DNA of 64,000 nt from Paulinella micropora (taxonomy: Eukaryota > Cercozoa > Imbricatea > Euglyphida). Below the pieces are notes generated by a model, which had not been told where the DNA came from, did not search any database, and saw nothing but the letters and a program-made list of their open reading frames with translations. A program made the position numbers and the translations under genes. Below are positions 41,413-52,979 of this stretch, piece by piece. The DNA is taken from positions 1,045,146 to 1,109,145 of the forward strand of contig BJOX01000048.1 of assembly GCA_009731375.1 (NCBI GenBank), given 5' to 3'. Every line of letters begins with the position of its first letter. Positions within the stretch are counted from its first letter, which is position 1.

Positions 41413-41742
41413 ATGAGCGAAACCCGCAGTATTGTCTCAAGAAGTGCCCCCGAGACAGATGCCGATGTAGAAAGGCGAATTACACGGCGGAAAAAATTAA
41501 GCAATAATGTGGATGAAATACGGGCTTCACTTGACAAGACCGAGGGGGAAATTAAAGCCTTGTCCCACCGAATTATTTCTTTGACCAAAGCGAGAACGAA
41601 AAAAGAACAAGAGGTTAAAGCACTACGGCAGAAATTACGAGAAGCAAAAGAAATTACAGAAGACATTGATTTCGTCAGGACTTTGGAACTCAAACAAGAG
41701 CAAATAACAACGGAGACCAAAAAGGCGGACACCGAAAAATAG
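41413..41742 (+). CDS. coiled-coil protein of outer inverted repeat, right copy
   Basis: Same predicted protein as the minus-strand copy at 14056-14385, starting at MSETRSIVS and ending KKADTEK. The two arms keep this frame open on both sides while the recombinase next door has decayed. That may reflect recent gene conversion or selection on this protein. Confidence 0.6.
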   Translation: MSETRSIVSRSAPETDADVERRITRRKKLSNNVDEIRASLDKTEGEIKALSHRIISLTKARTKKEQEVKALRQKLREAKEITEDIDFVRTLELKQEQITTETKKADTEK

Positions 41743-42129
41743 CAGGATTTGGCGAACAACAATATAGACAAGTTTATCAACTTATTACGAGTGGTGTATT
41801 ATTTGACGATGCTTTAACCAGAGTTGTCTAAGCAATTCCCCCCAGCAATCCCCTACCCTCGCCGATGGAAGTTTCCGCGTCTTCGTCCGCCGTCTAATGT
41901 GTGTTTTTCAACACACTAAAATATTTATGTGTTTTTCAACACACCAAAAAATTTAATTAAATTTCTCAAAAGTTTTTAATCAGAAAAAGAAACAGAAAGA
42001 AAACAGAAACAAATAATAGAAAGAAAAAACAAAAAAAAAACCATTATTCAAAGAGATTTTATACAATGTCTTTCTTTTTTTTAAGCCGTGTGCTTCGTCT
42101 TATTGGTTGGCTTACCCCGTTATTATCAA

Positions 42130-43498
42130 CTAACTTATAACCGGATTTCTTTTCTCCGTCGTGGTTGCCTCTGTCTGCTTTGCTTCAGTTTGCTTTGCTT
42201 CGGGTTGCTTTGCTTCAGTTTGCTTTGCTTCGGGTTGATTTGCTTCGGGTTGTTTTGCTTCGGTTTTCTTTTGCTTAACAAAATCATTCACAATTACAGC
42301 CCCAACCCCGCTAAACTTCCTTAATTCTGTAAACGTTATTTTTCTCCCGTAGTCATTCCAAATTGTATGGAATAAATCAAACTTATCTTCACTGCTTGCT
42401 TTTTTTCTCCAAGGGTTTATATTTGCCGTCGTCGTCCTCGTTTACGCTTTCACTTTCGGCCCCTTCGATATTCAAATATAAGTCTAATTTCCTTCGTAGT
42501 TCTTCCAACTCTGTTTTTATTCCTTCTGCCTTAATATCCTCGGGGTCTGCCACATTCACCCAACCATAAGAAAAACTCGTTAATAGATCGCCTTGTCCCA
42601 ACACATTACAAACCCACGAGTTGAAATTTCTTGTTTTCGGGTTAGCAAAATTTGTATATGAAAGGATCGCGTATAATTTTCTTAACATACTGCTTCTCTG
42701 TGTGTAATCTGCCAGCCACGGGAAAACCTTTATAATTCGTTTGTTCGATTAGTTGTTTTTGTCTTTCGCGAGTTGCACGTCCTCGTTGATTATTATTGCT
42801 TTCTTTTTCTTGAAGTGGTTTCTTATCTGATTGCTTCCACTTTCTCAATTACGAATTCAGGAGTGAATAAAACAACAGGTCTCTCAGTCCAGTTCTTTTT
42901 TTGTCCCTCTCTCTTTTTTGCTAAATTATTACTCTCAGCCACGAAGGATTATCAGGTATTAATTCATAAGTATTTTTACTAAAAATTTCAACAGGTCGTG
43001 CCCCTATTGCTAACATTAAAGCCAATAACTTTAAATAAGGGTCATTGCTTAAAATCATTTCGTTCATTTTCCCCATTACCTCCCGCACATCAATCTGAAA
43101 TTTTTTGCTCCTTTTTCTGTTTGACATCTTTTTTATACCCCTCAGCTATTTTTATTCGTTCGTCTTCATTGATATTGAAATATTTGTCCAATTTACTCGT
43201 TTCATAAACCTTCTTGCTTTGATTTGGTTTTATTGCTTTGTTCTTACTTCGCTTAATCTTTGTCTCCTTGAAGTTGTATTCGGATAAATAATAGCATACT
43301 TTGAATAAATAACTTGCATCGCTTTCAGTGCTTCATCGTCTGTTGTTGTTTTACTAAATAATAACAAAATAGCGTTATGAAAAGCCTTTGACGGCTTCGC
43401 ATCACTCGTGAAAATTCAGACACCACATTATATATTTTTTTCTCTGTGTCTGCTATGTTCAGTTGCTTGATACATTTTCTGTCGTTTTCGTTCCACAT
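42130..43498 (-). pseudogene. tyrosine recombinase, right copy, frameshifted
   Basis: Inverted copy of 12026-13676 without the MITE. Box I reads AIGARPVEIFS (near 43000). Box II reads NVLGQGDLLTSFSYGW (near 42580): the catalytic histidine of LGH has become Q here, while TxxxY is intact. The left copy keeps LGH but loses the tyrosine segment to a frameshift. So the two arms preserve different catalytic residues, and neither alone encodes a full enzyme. The C-terminal KQPEA/KQTEA repeat is shorter by variants (one NQPEA). Confidence 0.7.
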
Positions 43499-43630
43499 TC
43501 TGCTTTGTTGTTGCTTCGTTCGTGTCCCGTGCCCGCAAGTTGTATATAAAACCAGTCCATATTTTTTTCTCAATATGAAAAAAATATTCAATTATTAACC
43601 TTTTCTTTTTATTCCTTATGTTTTTTATGA

Positions 43631-44037
43631 TCATTTATCAATAATAGACAGGTCTATATGGTATATCATAAAATAAGCCTCAGAAACATGTAAAACATAC
43701 ACGGGAAAACAGAAAACACACACAGGAAAACATAAAACACACATGTGTTTTTACAAAAATACGACAAACAAAGCACACCAAGAGAGATTTAGACAAAATA
43801 ACAACAAAATCATATGAACGAAGTTTAATATAATATTTTTTAGAATAAAAATATGATTTTGTTGTTATTTTGTCTAAATCTCTCTTGGTGTGCTTTGTTT
43901 GTCGTATTTTTGTAAAAACAAATGTGTGTTTTATGTTTTCCTGTGTGTGTTTTCTGTTGTCCCGTGAATGTTTTATATGTTTCTGAGGCTCATTTTATGA
44001 TATACCATATAGACCTGTCTATTATTGATAAATAATG

Positions 44038-44038
<1 letters not shown>
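43631..44038. repeat. terminal palindrome, right end of outer element
   Basis: Arms of about 185 bp (43631-43815 and 43857-44038) around the loop GAACGAAGTTTAATATAATA. Within the element the loop has the same orientation as on the left, so the ends are not in opposite flip-flop forms. Confidence 0.85.
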
Positions 44039-44075
<37 letters not shown>

Positions 44076-44090
44076 TGATAGAGAGAGAGA

Positions 44091-44171
<81 letters not shown>

Positions 44172-44201
44172 GAAAAGAGAGATTTACAGAAAGTGAAGAC
44201 T

Positions 44202-44234
<33 letters not shown>

Positions 44235-44244
44235 GACACACACA

Positions 44245-44292
<48 letters not shown>

Positions 44293-44486
44293 GTGTATGT
44301 ATTTCTCTCTGNNNNNNNNNNTATCTCTCTCTCTCTCTCTCTGCATGTATGTGTGGGTCCTTCCTCGGTATCAGCCTCTCATACACACATACAACTACAT
44401 ACGCCATCATAACACGTACGCACATTTCACACACACACACACACAGAAACACTATAGTACACAGGTACACACAGTCACACACATTC

Positions 44487-44549
<63 letters not shown>

Positions 44550-44742
44550 GAGCGAGAGACGGACAGAGAGCGAGAGAGAGAGAGAGAGAGAGACCATTAA
44601 TGGTATCGTGAGTACCCGCGAGCATACTATTAACTAAGTCGGGAAGTATGCTCGGAGTGCCGACCTAGAATACAATAGAATAGATGGATGGACGGATGGC
44701 AAGATGGATGGATGGATGAATATAGGTAGGTAGGTAGGTAGG

Positions 44743-44773
<31 letters not shown>

Positions 44774-44845
44774 GTAGATAGATAGGTAGATAGGTAGATA
44801 GGCAGATAGGTAGATAGGCAGATAGATAGATAGATAGATAGATAG
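44039..44845. repeat. compound microsatellite flank (TA, GT, GA, CT, CA, GATA)
   Basis: Begins with (TA)n directly at the outer element's right end. It continues through GT, GA, CT and CA runs, with a 10-N gap at 44312-44321 and GGTA/GATA from 44725. Confidence 0.9.
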
Positions 44846-45260
44846 ATGAGATATCGACTAATGTCAGAAAAAAAGGAGCTTCTGATTTCGTCAACCAAGG
44901 AAGTCTGTGAATAAAGTATTGACCCGATGCCCAGCTAAGCCGTGATGTTTGCACGGAAGGGACTCATACAGGCGATACCAAAGCTCCCTAGTACCAGGCG
45001 GGGCCAGGGCTCGTTCCATAAGCGCCCCTTGCAGAACGAGCTCCCACCTCCATTACAGAGGGCCCAGTAAGCAGATGGAGTTTCGAGACTGTTCGACAGT
45101 CTAGTATAAACCGACAGAGCACTGTGGGTTTTATTCCGGGCTCAACAAGCGAGAAAGGGCACCCTGAGGGAACAGGATTGTGCTTCCCGTCGCTATTTCG
45201 GCATGTGACTCATAGGCGTATGGCTAGGCACACATAAGGCACCCCACCACGGGCCCAGCA
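44846..45260. repeat. ~415-bp dispersed repeat, copy 1
   Basis: Begins GATGAGATATCGACTAATGT within (GATA)n and ends CCACCACGGGCCCAGCA. Nearly identical copies at 58956-59368 and 63869-64000. No open frame or terminal repeats. It may be a SINE or a transposon fragment whose insertion target or tail is (GATA)n. Confidence 0.8.
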
Positions 45261-45330
45261 CACCCACACCATCCCCTAATTCTCTGTCTGTCGACAGATG
45301 GCACCCATTTCAAAACATCAAGCCCAAGGG

Positions 45331-45369
<39 letters not shown>

Positions 45370-46108
45370 GACGGCAGATAACATAACATAACATAACATA
45401 ATATAATATAATATAATATAATATAATAATGTATCTCCTGCCAATTGCTGAGCCAAAAGGCCATGTGCATCCAGTCCTCCATTCCATAAGGAAAGTCTCC
45501 ACACCAATCGGTGGAATAAAGGAAGTGACGGCATAGAACATTACTCTAGGAGCTTTATACCAATCAGCCCATTGAAAAGGACCAATGGCCTATGTACTCC
45601 CTAATATAATATAATATAATATAATATAATATACTAATACTAATACTAATACTAATACTAATACTGATACTGATACTAATACTGATACTAATACTAATAC
45701 TAATACTATACTATACTATACTATACTATACTATTACTATACTATTACTATTACTATTACTATTACTATTACTATTACTATTACTATACTATACTATACT
45801 ATACTATAATATAATATAATATAATGTAATGTAATGTAATGCAATGTGATGTAATGCAATTCAATGCAATGCAATGCAATGCCATGCAATGCAATGCAAA
45901 GAAATGCAATTCAATGTAATAATATAATATAATATAATGTAATATAATATAATATAATATAATATAATATAATATAATATAATATAATATATAATATAAT
46001 ATATAATATAATATAATATAATATAATATAATATAGTAGTAGTAGTAATAGTAATAGTAGTAGTAGTAGTAGTAGTTGTAGTTGTAGTAGTAGTAGTAGT
46101 TGTAGTAG

Positions 46109-46145
<37 letters not shown>

Positions 46146-46267
46146 TAGTAGTATTAGTAGTATTAGTATTAGTATTATTATTATTATTATTGTTAGTAGT
46201 AGTAGTAGTAGTAGTAGCAGCAGCAGCAGTAGTAGTGGTAGTGGTAGTAGTAGTAGTAGTAGTAGAA

Positions 46268-46318
<51 letters not shown>

Positions 46319-46330
46319 AAGAAGAAGAAG
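45261..46330. repeat. (GATA), (ATAAT), (AATACT), (AATGC) and (AGT) arrays
   Basis: Unique island 45425-45600, otherwise pentamer/hexamer arrays (TATAA, TACTAA, TACTAT, AATGC) and an AGT block from 46035. No gene seen. Confidence 0.85.
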
Positions 46331-46591
46331 GAGAACGAGAGGGATAGGGAGAAGGAGAGGGAGAGGGAGAAGGAGGAGAATGGCTGGTACAACGAAGCAA
46401 CCCTCACGTCCCAATCAGACACGCTGATATTTGGTGTCTGACACTTCTTGATGAGCTTTCGTCGAAAAGATTAAAAATATTGCGCCGGGTGGCATAGGCA
46501 CAGGAAAACTGAGGTTTTTGCGCCACCAGGCGCCGTTTGCGCACACCTGAGGGAGTTTGATTATTATCATCTATAGATTCATTATTATAAT

Positions 46592-46631
<40 letters not shown>

Positions 46632-46724
46632 GTAGGTAGATAGATAGATAAATAGATAGATAGATAGAAAGATAAACCGATAGACAGGTCGATAGGTAGG
46701 TAGATAAATACATGGGTAGATAGG

Positions 46725-46770
<46 letters not shown>

Positions 46771-46840
46771 GATAGATAGATAGAAAGATAAACCGATAGA
46801 TAGGTCGATAGGTAGGTAGATAAATAGATAGGTAGATAGG

Positions 46841-46876
<36 letters not shown>

Positions 46877-47202
46877 AAGAGAAACCGATAGATAGGTCGA
46901 TAGGTAGGTAGATAAATAGATAGGTAGGAGAAAAAGAAGAGAACAGGAGAGGGAGAGGGAGAAAGAGAAGGAGAATGGCTGGTACAACGAAGCAACCCTC
47001 ACGTTCTAATCAGACACACGCCCTTCTCTAAGTGCATGTATCGACCTTTTGGCGGTTCTGACGGCGGTTCCGTCGTTCCTGCACACCACATCAAATAGAT
47101 ACATAGGTAGATAGGTAGATAGGTAGGTAGGTAGGTAGGTAGGTAGGTAGATAGATAGATAGATAGATATCAATTTTCCTACCTACCTACCTACCTACCT
47201 AC

Positions 47203-47234
<32 letters not shown>

Positions 47235-47267
47235 TTACCTACCTACCTACCTACCTACCTATCTATA

Positions 47268-47304
<37 letters not shown>

Positions 47305-47454
47305 GTCTATCTATAGATAGGTAGGTAGATAGGTAGGCAGATGTGGGTACTATATTTGTGCTTGCCATATAATAACTGCTACTTGCTAATTGTTGTCGCC
47401 GGTACGGAGGGAACGTGTGTTGACGATCCGAGTTGGAGGAATAACCGACTTGGA
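46331..47454. repeat. GGAGAA tract, unique DNA and (GATA)/(GGTA) arrays
   Basis: A segment GGAGAATGGCTGGTACAACGAAGCA occurs at 46375 and 46972 (and 52958). It is followed in the first two by CCCTCACGT and CAGACAC, indicating a small repeated unit. GATA/GGTA arrays span 46590-46930 and 47095-47338. Confidence 0.75.
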
Positions 47455-48300
47455 GGAATAACTTACTTTACCTTACCTTACCTCACGTCACCTTACCTCA
47501 CCTTACCTTACCTCACCTCACCTTACCTTACCTCACCTCACCTTACCTCACCTTACCTCACCTTACTTTACCTCACCTCACCTCACCTCACCTCCCACCC
47601 CACCCCACCCCACCCCACCTCACCTCACCTCACCTCACCTTACCTTACCTTACCCAACCTTACCTTACCTTACCATATGTCAAAATTATGTTAAGTTATG
47701 TTAGGTTATGCTAGGATATGCTAGGTTATGCTAGGTTATGTTGTTGTGTCAGGTTGTGTTAGGTTGTGTTAGGTTATGTTAAGTTATATTAAGTTATGTT
47801 AAGTTTTGTTAAGTTTTGTTATTTTATGTTATTTTATGTTATTAATCATATCATATCATATCATATCATATCATATCATATCATATCATATATCATATCA
47901 TATCATATTATATCATATTATATCATATCATATTATATCATATCATATCATATCATATCATATCATATCATATCATATCATATCATATATCATATCATAT
48001 CATATCATATCATATCATATCATATCATATACATATCATATACATATCATATCATACGGAAGAAGAAGGAAAAAGAACAACGACGACATCAAAGACAATA
48101 ATAAGAGCAAAGAGGGGTTGACACAGGGTTTTCTTGCTGTTGCAATTGTTGTTGTTATTTCTTGTTCCTTTTTTTTTTTTGTTTTTTTTTTGTTTTGGTT
48201 TTTTTTTGGGGGGGGGGGGGGTTGGAATTATCACAAAACCTACCTAGCGATATCGAGACTCAACACACAGTCGGCTTGCCGTTGTGAGATTCCCCGTAGT
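47455..48300. repeat. (ACCTT/ACCTC)n, (TTAGGTTATG)n and (ATATC)n pentamer arrays
   Basis: ACCTT/ACCTC pentamers 47465-47685, degenerate GGTTATGTTA decamers 47690-47845, ATATC pentamers 47846-48055, then unique and poly-T/poly-G DNA. No gene seen. Confidence 0.85.
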
Positions 48301-48757
48301 CATAATATCTTCTTCTTCTTCTTCACCTCCTTCTAATGCTTCTCCTCCTTCTAATGCTTCTCCTCCTTCTCCTCTTTCTCCTCCTTCTCCTCCTCCTTCT
48401 TCTTCTTCTTCTTCTTCTTCTACTACTACTACTACTACTACTACTACTATTACTGCTCTACGAATTCTTCTACTTCTACCTCTACTTCTACTTCTACTTC
48501 GCCGAAGTTCGCCACCGTGAAGCAAGCTGGACAGCATGCAAGCACGTGCAACACACGTCAAGTCATAGTACGATTGGAGAGCTGCTAGGAAGATTTCTGT
48601 CGTGCATGCATGCGGACCAACCAACAAGGTCAGAAAGGTTTTGTCATGCAAACATGGCGCAAGTGCTTTCTAACCCTTTCTTTACTGCCTCCTTGTCTTC
48701 TGTTTGCGTGAGTTACTGTGTCTGAAGATGTTTTCACTACAAGAAAACTTGCACTTG
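48301..48757. other. (CTT)n/(ACT)n tract and unique DNA downstream of host gene
   Basis: CTT/CTC and ACT repeats to about 48500, then unique sequence that may be the 3' UTR of the minus-strand host gene ending at 48758. Confidence 0.5.
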
Positions 48758-48849
48758 TTACCACACCGCATCCAAGTCGACGCCCCAGGTGAAAAGCGGC
48801 CCCAGGAGAGGCATCGGGGCATTTACGTCGCCGGTGAAACCAGAACGGC
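48758..48849 (-). CDS. host gene X, terminal exon (E)
   Basis: Acceptor GTTCCTTTGTTGTTAG|GCC at 48849. The 92-nt exon begins with two bases of a split codon (G|GC) left by exon D and stays open to TGG TAA at 48758. Reads RSGFTGDVNAPMPLLG and ends FTWGVDLDAVW. The phase agreement with four upstream exons supports a real gene. Confidence 0.7.
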
Positions 48850-48896
48850 CTAACAACAAAGGAACAAGAGCAATATCATAAGACAACCGACGCGAC

Positions 48897-48930
<34 letters not shown>

Positions 48931-49127
48931 ACAACAACAACAAAACACACACACACACTCACACACACATATTGCAGAGTTTCAATCTTCACGCCTGCAA
49001 TGAGTAACAGAAGTTGCTTCGCAGAGGGCTATCATGAGAGCGATAACAGATGACAAAGGGTGCTTGCTAGTTGAAGCGGGGAAATGCAAGGATGCGGGCT
49101 GGCAGTTGCCTTACAAAAAAAATTTAC

Positions 49128-49212
49128 CGTTTGCCCCACCGCAAGTGGAAGGTCCCGTGTTTCCGTCACGCTTGCACAGGTCCCACCCATCTCCCTCATT
49201 GCATTGAAAGAC
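49128..49212 (-). CDS. host gene X, exon D
   Basis: Acceptor CTCCTTTTGTCGCAG|GTC and donor AACG|GTAAAT. 85 nt, phase 0 in and phase 1 out. Reads VFQCNEGDGWDLCKRDGNTG then PSTCGGANG, cysteine-rich and probably extracellular. Confidence 0.7.
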
Positions 49213-49415
49213 CTGCGACAAAAGGAGCAAACCGGCTTGGCATGGAGGACCAGCCATTGCAAGGAGTCGATGAGAAAGAATTCGGGAATAATTCAAGCAC
49301 GACTCTTAAGTTCGCTCCTCGAAAGACAATCCTCAGAGCGGCTTGCAACGGAAACGCATACGCATGCGATACCTAGACCGCAAGTCACACACCCATCCAT
49401 GCAATCCGAGCCCAC

Positions 49416-49525
49416 CTGATGAGAGTTCTCTGCGTTGACAAACAGCGGCTTCCCGTTGTAATTTTCGCCGGAGTTGTAGTACAGGCCATCGAAGGCATCA
49501 TAATTCACCACCTGGAAGGAACAGC
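49416..49525 (-). CDS. host gene X, exon C
   Basis: Acceptor GCTTGGCAG|GCT and donor CATCAG|GTGGGC. 110 nt, entering with two bases and leaving in phase 0. Reads CSFQVVNYDAFDGLYYNSGE then NYNGKPLFVNAENSHQ. The G-x-Y-...-NGKPxFVN pattern followed by a W-containing segment resembles repeat units of eukaryotic extracellular or surface proteins of unclear function. Confidence 0.75.
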
Positions 49526-49739
49526 CTGCCAAGCCATGCACAGGTGAAACCAGGACATCTTTCCTTACTTGAAGCGTGGATGGCTAACGATCTATCTACC
49601 TATCTATTTATCTAACTATCTAACTATCTATCTATCTAACGATCTATATATCTATCTATCCATCTATCCATCCATCTATCTATCTATCTATCCATCCATC
49701 CATCCATCTATCTATCTATCTATCTATCTACCTACCTAC

Positions 49740-49774
<35 letters not shown>

Positions 49775-49823
49775 ATATATCTAATCTATCTAATTATCTA
49801 TCTAATTATCTATCTATCCATCC

Positions 49824-49870
<47 letters not shown>

Positions 49871-49898
49871 GACCTATCTATCGACCTATCTATCGGTT

Positions 49899-49935
<37 letters not shown>

Positions 49936-49938
49936 ATG

Positions 49939-49988
<50 letters not shown>

Positions 49989-50005
49989 CCTATCGACCTA
50001 CCTAC

Positions 50006-50058
<53 letters not shown>

Positions 50059-50072
50059 GGTTTATCTTTCTT

Positions 50073-50129
<57 letters not shown>

Positions 50130-50375
50130 ATATATATATATATCTATCTATCTACCTATCTACCTATCTATTTATCTACCTACCTATCGACCAATCTATC
50201 GGTTTATCTTTCTATCTATCTATCTATCTACCTATCTACCTATCTATTTATCTACCTTCCTATCGACCTATCTATCTATCTATCTATCTATCAATCTATC
50301 TATCTATCTCTCTTTCTATCTATCTATCTACCTACCCATCTATTTATCTACTTACCTATCGACCTGTCTATCGGT

Positions 50376-50444
<69 letters not shown>

Positions 50445-50478
50445 GATCTATCTATCGACCTATCTATCGGTTTATCTT

Positions 50479-50522
<44 letters not shown>

Positions 50523-50523
50523 G

Positions 50524-50555
<32 letters not shown>

Positions 50556-50607
50556 TTACCTATCTACCCATCTATTTATCTACCTACCTATCGACCTGTC
50601 TATCGGT

Positions 50608-50662
<55 letters not shown>

Positions 50663-50719
50663 CCTATCTACCTATCTACCTATCTATTTATCTACTTACC
50701 TGTCGACCTATCTATCGGT

Positions 50720-50770
<51 letters not shown>

Positions 50771-50819
50771 CCTATCTATTTATCTACCTACCTATCGACC
50801 TATCTTCTATCGAGCGGAC
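49526..50819. repeat. intron of host gene X filled by (CTAT)n
   Basis: About 1.2 kb of CTAT/CTAC tetranucleotide array with a recurring ~100-150-bp superunit (CTACCTATCGACCTATCTATCGGTTTATC). It lies within the inferred intron between exons B and C. Confidence 0.85.
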
Positions 50820-50910
50820 CCTTTGTGCAGGCGAGGTTCGCGGCGCAGACCGCGATCATAGCGTTGATGTCATTCCAATCCCACCACCACATGTTTCCCT
50901 TGTTGATGGT
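50820..50910 (-). CDS. host gene X, exon B
   Basis: Acceptor TATGTGCAG|ACC and donor AAGG|GTCCGC (non-canonical beyond GT). 91 nt, phase 0 in, phase 1 out, fitting exon C. Reads TINKGNMWWWDWNDINAMIA then VCAANLACTK. Confidence 0.65.
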
Positions 50911-50914
50911 CTGC

Positions 50915-51265
50915 ACATACATACATACATACATACATACATGCATGCGTACATCATATATACCTGCATGCATACATACATACAGGATACCTGCAAGCAT
51001 ACTTGCATACATGAATGCATGTATGCATGCATGCATCACATGCATGCATACATCCATGCAGGCATACATCCATATATGCATGCATACATACATCATCCAT
51101 GCATACATAGTATTACATCCATACCCACATACAAACATACATGCACTAATGCACTTGCATGCATACATGCATTACATACATACTAAATACATACATAAAT
51201 ACTTTCATACACACGAACCTACATACATGCATGAAGGCACTTGTATGCATACATACATACATACA
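50915..51265. repeat. (CATA)n array in intron A-B
   Basis: Degenerate CATACATG tetranucleotide repeats to the left edge of the MITE at 51266. Confidence 0.85.
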
Positions 51266-51496
51266 AAGCGATCTTTGGGAAATTTTTTGGGTGAGGCGAG
51301 GGTGAGCCACCTCCTAGTTTTTCATAAGGTCTCAAACCTGTTCTAAAACCATCCAGAAATCAGCTAAATCTATGTATTTACTATTAATAAAGAAGAATTA
51401 GAGCTGTTCGAGCCATTCCGGAGCCGGGACTTGGTTTTTCAAAATCAGGGAGGCGGCTCACCCTTGCCTCACCAAAAAATCTCCCAAAGATCGCTT
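51266..51496. mobile_element. MITE with ~50-bp inverted ends and 5-bp target duplication
   Basis: Starts AAGCGATCTTTGGGAAATTT; the end is its near-perfect inverse up to GATCGCTT. Inverted similarity continues through GGGTGAGGC-AGGGTGAGCC (51288-51310). Flanks are ATACA on both sides (51261-51265 and 51497-51501), though the (CATA)n context could give this by chance. 231 bp, no coding capacity; a cut-and-paste DNA transposon derivative. Confidence 0.75.
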
Positions 51497-51517
51497 ATAC
51501 ACACATTACGTGCATAC

Positions 51518-51644
51518 ATTCGGGTCAGGCTCGACGGTGCCATCGCCATAGACTTGGCAGATCATTCGACTGTCACCATAATGAGTGGGCCCTGTCGCTC
51601 CAAGTGCGGCGTTGGCATCATCGAGGTTGGGGTACGTGCCCCGC

Positions 51645-51645
<1 letters not shown>
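51518..51645 (-). CDS. host gene X, exon A
   Basis: Acceptor CTCTCTCAAG|TGC and donor CCGAAT|GTATGC. 128 nt, entering with two bases of a codon and leaving in phase 0. Reads RGTYPNLDDANAALGATGPT then HYGDSRMICQVYGDGTVEPD. An alternative donor 8 nt downstream would break the phase with exon B. The upstream exon was not found. Confidence 0.65.
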
Positions 51646-51691
<46 letters not shown>

Positions 51692-51842
51692 AGGGAGGGA
51701 GGGAGGGAAGGAGAGAGAGAGAGAGAGAGAGAGAGGGGGAGAGAAGTAACAAACGAGCAAATAAACAAAAAAACAACAGCAGCAGCAGCAACAACAACAA
51801 CAACAAAAGCAACAAAAGAGAGAGATTTGCCATCCCCCCTTT

Positions 51843-51890
<48 letters not shown>

Positions 51891-52034
51891 CACTCAACAC
51901 ACACGCAAGCACATACTCACACAAGCAACACGTTCAGCACAGTGTGGGCTCGCAGAGCACATATCACGCCCTAACATGTAACACGGGGTTTGTATCCCTG
52001 GCGTGCGTGGATTGTACATGAGACAGAGAGAGAC

Positions 52035-52110
<76 letters not shown>

Positions 52111-52142
52111 AGGGAGAGAGAGAGATAGAGAGAGAGAGAGAA

Positions 52143-52173
<31 letters not shown>

Positions 52174-52266
52174 ACTGAACTGCAAAACAACAGCAGCAGC
52201 AACAGCAACAACAACAACAACAACATTAACAACGACAACATCAGAGATAACAGCAGCAGCAGCAAC

Positions 52267-52307
<41 letters not shown>

Positions 52308-52336
52308 CCTACCTACCTACCTACCTACCTATCTAC

Positions 52337-52399
<63 letters not shown>

Positions 52400-52645
52400 C
52401 TATCCATCCATCCATAAGAGGAACAACCTAGACAATAACATAGGCTACAACAAAAACAAGAACAATGACACAATAACAATAGCAGCAACAACAGGTAACG
52501 ATGAATAAAAAGTTTTGCATACGACTGGGAATGTATAGTTTGGTATAAAGGCAACAATGAATAAACAGTTATACGTTTGTGGGTGGATAGTTTGGTATCA
52601 AAATGAAGACGTGGAGAATATTGGAGGAGCGAGAGGAGAAAAGAC

Positions 52646-52688
<43 letters not shown>

Positions 52689-52754
52689 AAAAAAGAAAGA
52701 AAGAAAAAAAAAAAAAAAAAAAAAAAANNNNNNNNNNAAAAAAAAAAAAAAAAA

Positions 52755-52811
<57 letters not shown>

Positions 52812-52979
52812 AACCTTGCTATTCCATACGATGCAGTATCGTACCACAGGGACTTTATCTGAGAGAAGAAGGAGAAGGAGCAGGAAAAGGAGAGGGGGAG
52901 GGAGAGGGAGAACGAGAGGGAGAGGGCGCAGGAGAGGGAGAGGGAGAAGGAGAAGGAGAATGGCTGGTACAACGAAGCA
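51646..52979. repeat. (GA), (CT), (CTAT), (GAAA) arrays with short unique islands
   Basis: GA 51648-51735, CT/CG 51848-51890, GA 52022-52170, CTAT 52268-52400, GAAA and poly-A with a 10-N gap (52728-52737), GA to 52808. A possible short exon on the minus strand (52817-52860, CTCAG|ATAAAG ... AGCAAG|GTTCG) does not match the phase of exon A. Confidence 0.8.

Larger units (their letters stand above)
11490..44038. mobile_element. OUTER element: capsid-less tyrosine-recombinase / primase-helicase element, interrupted by the inner element
   Basis: Bounded by inverted copies of TCATTATTTATCAATAATAG (11490 onward and, reversed, up to 44038). Removing the inner insert leaves about 13.5 kb: left inverted repeat 11490-14817, unique core to 21970, right repeat 21971-22082 plus 41081-44038. 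Genes are a tyrosine recombinase, coiled-coil proteins, GIY-YIG nuclease, AT-hook protein and primase-helicase. No capsid, packaging ATPase or protease is seen. The size and content recall linear satellite replicons such as transpovirons, but that is inference. Both flanks are (TA)n, so a target duplication cannot be judged. Confidence 0.85.
41081..44038 (-). repeat. outer element, right terminal inverted repeat (part right of the insert)
   Basis: Inverted copy of 11490-14717 lacking the 280-bp insertion found on the left. Its remaining ~112 bp lie on the other side of the inner element, at 21971-22082. The high similarity of the two arms suggests recent copying or ongoing homogenisation. Confidence 0.9.
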
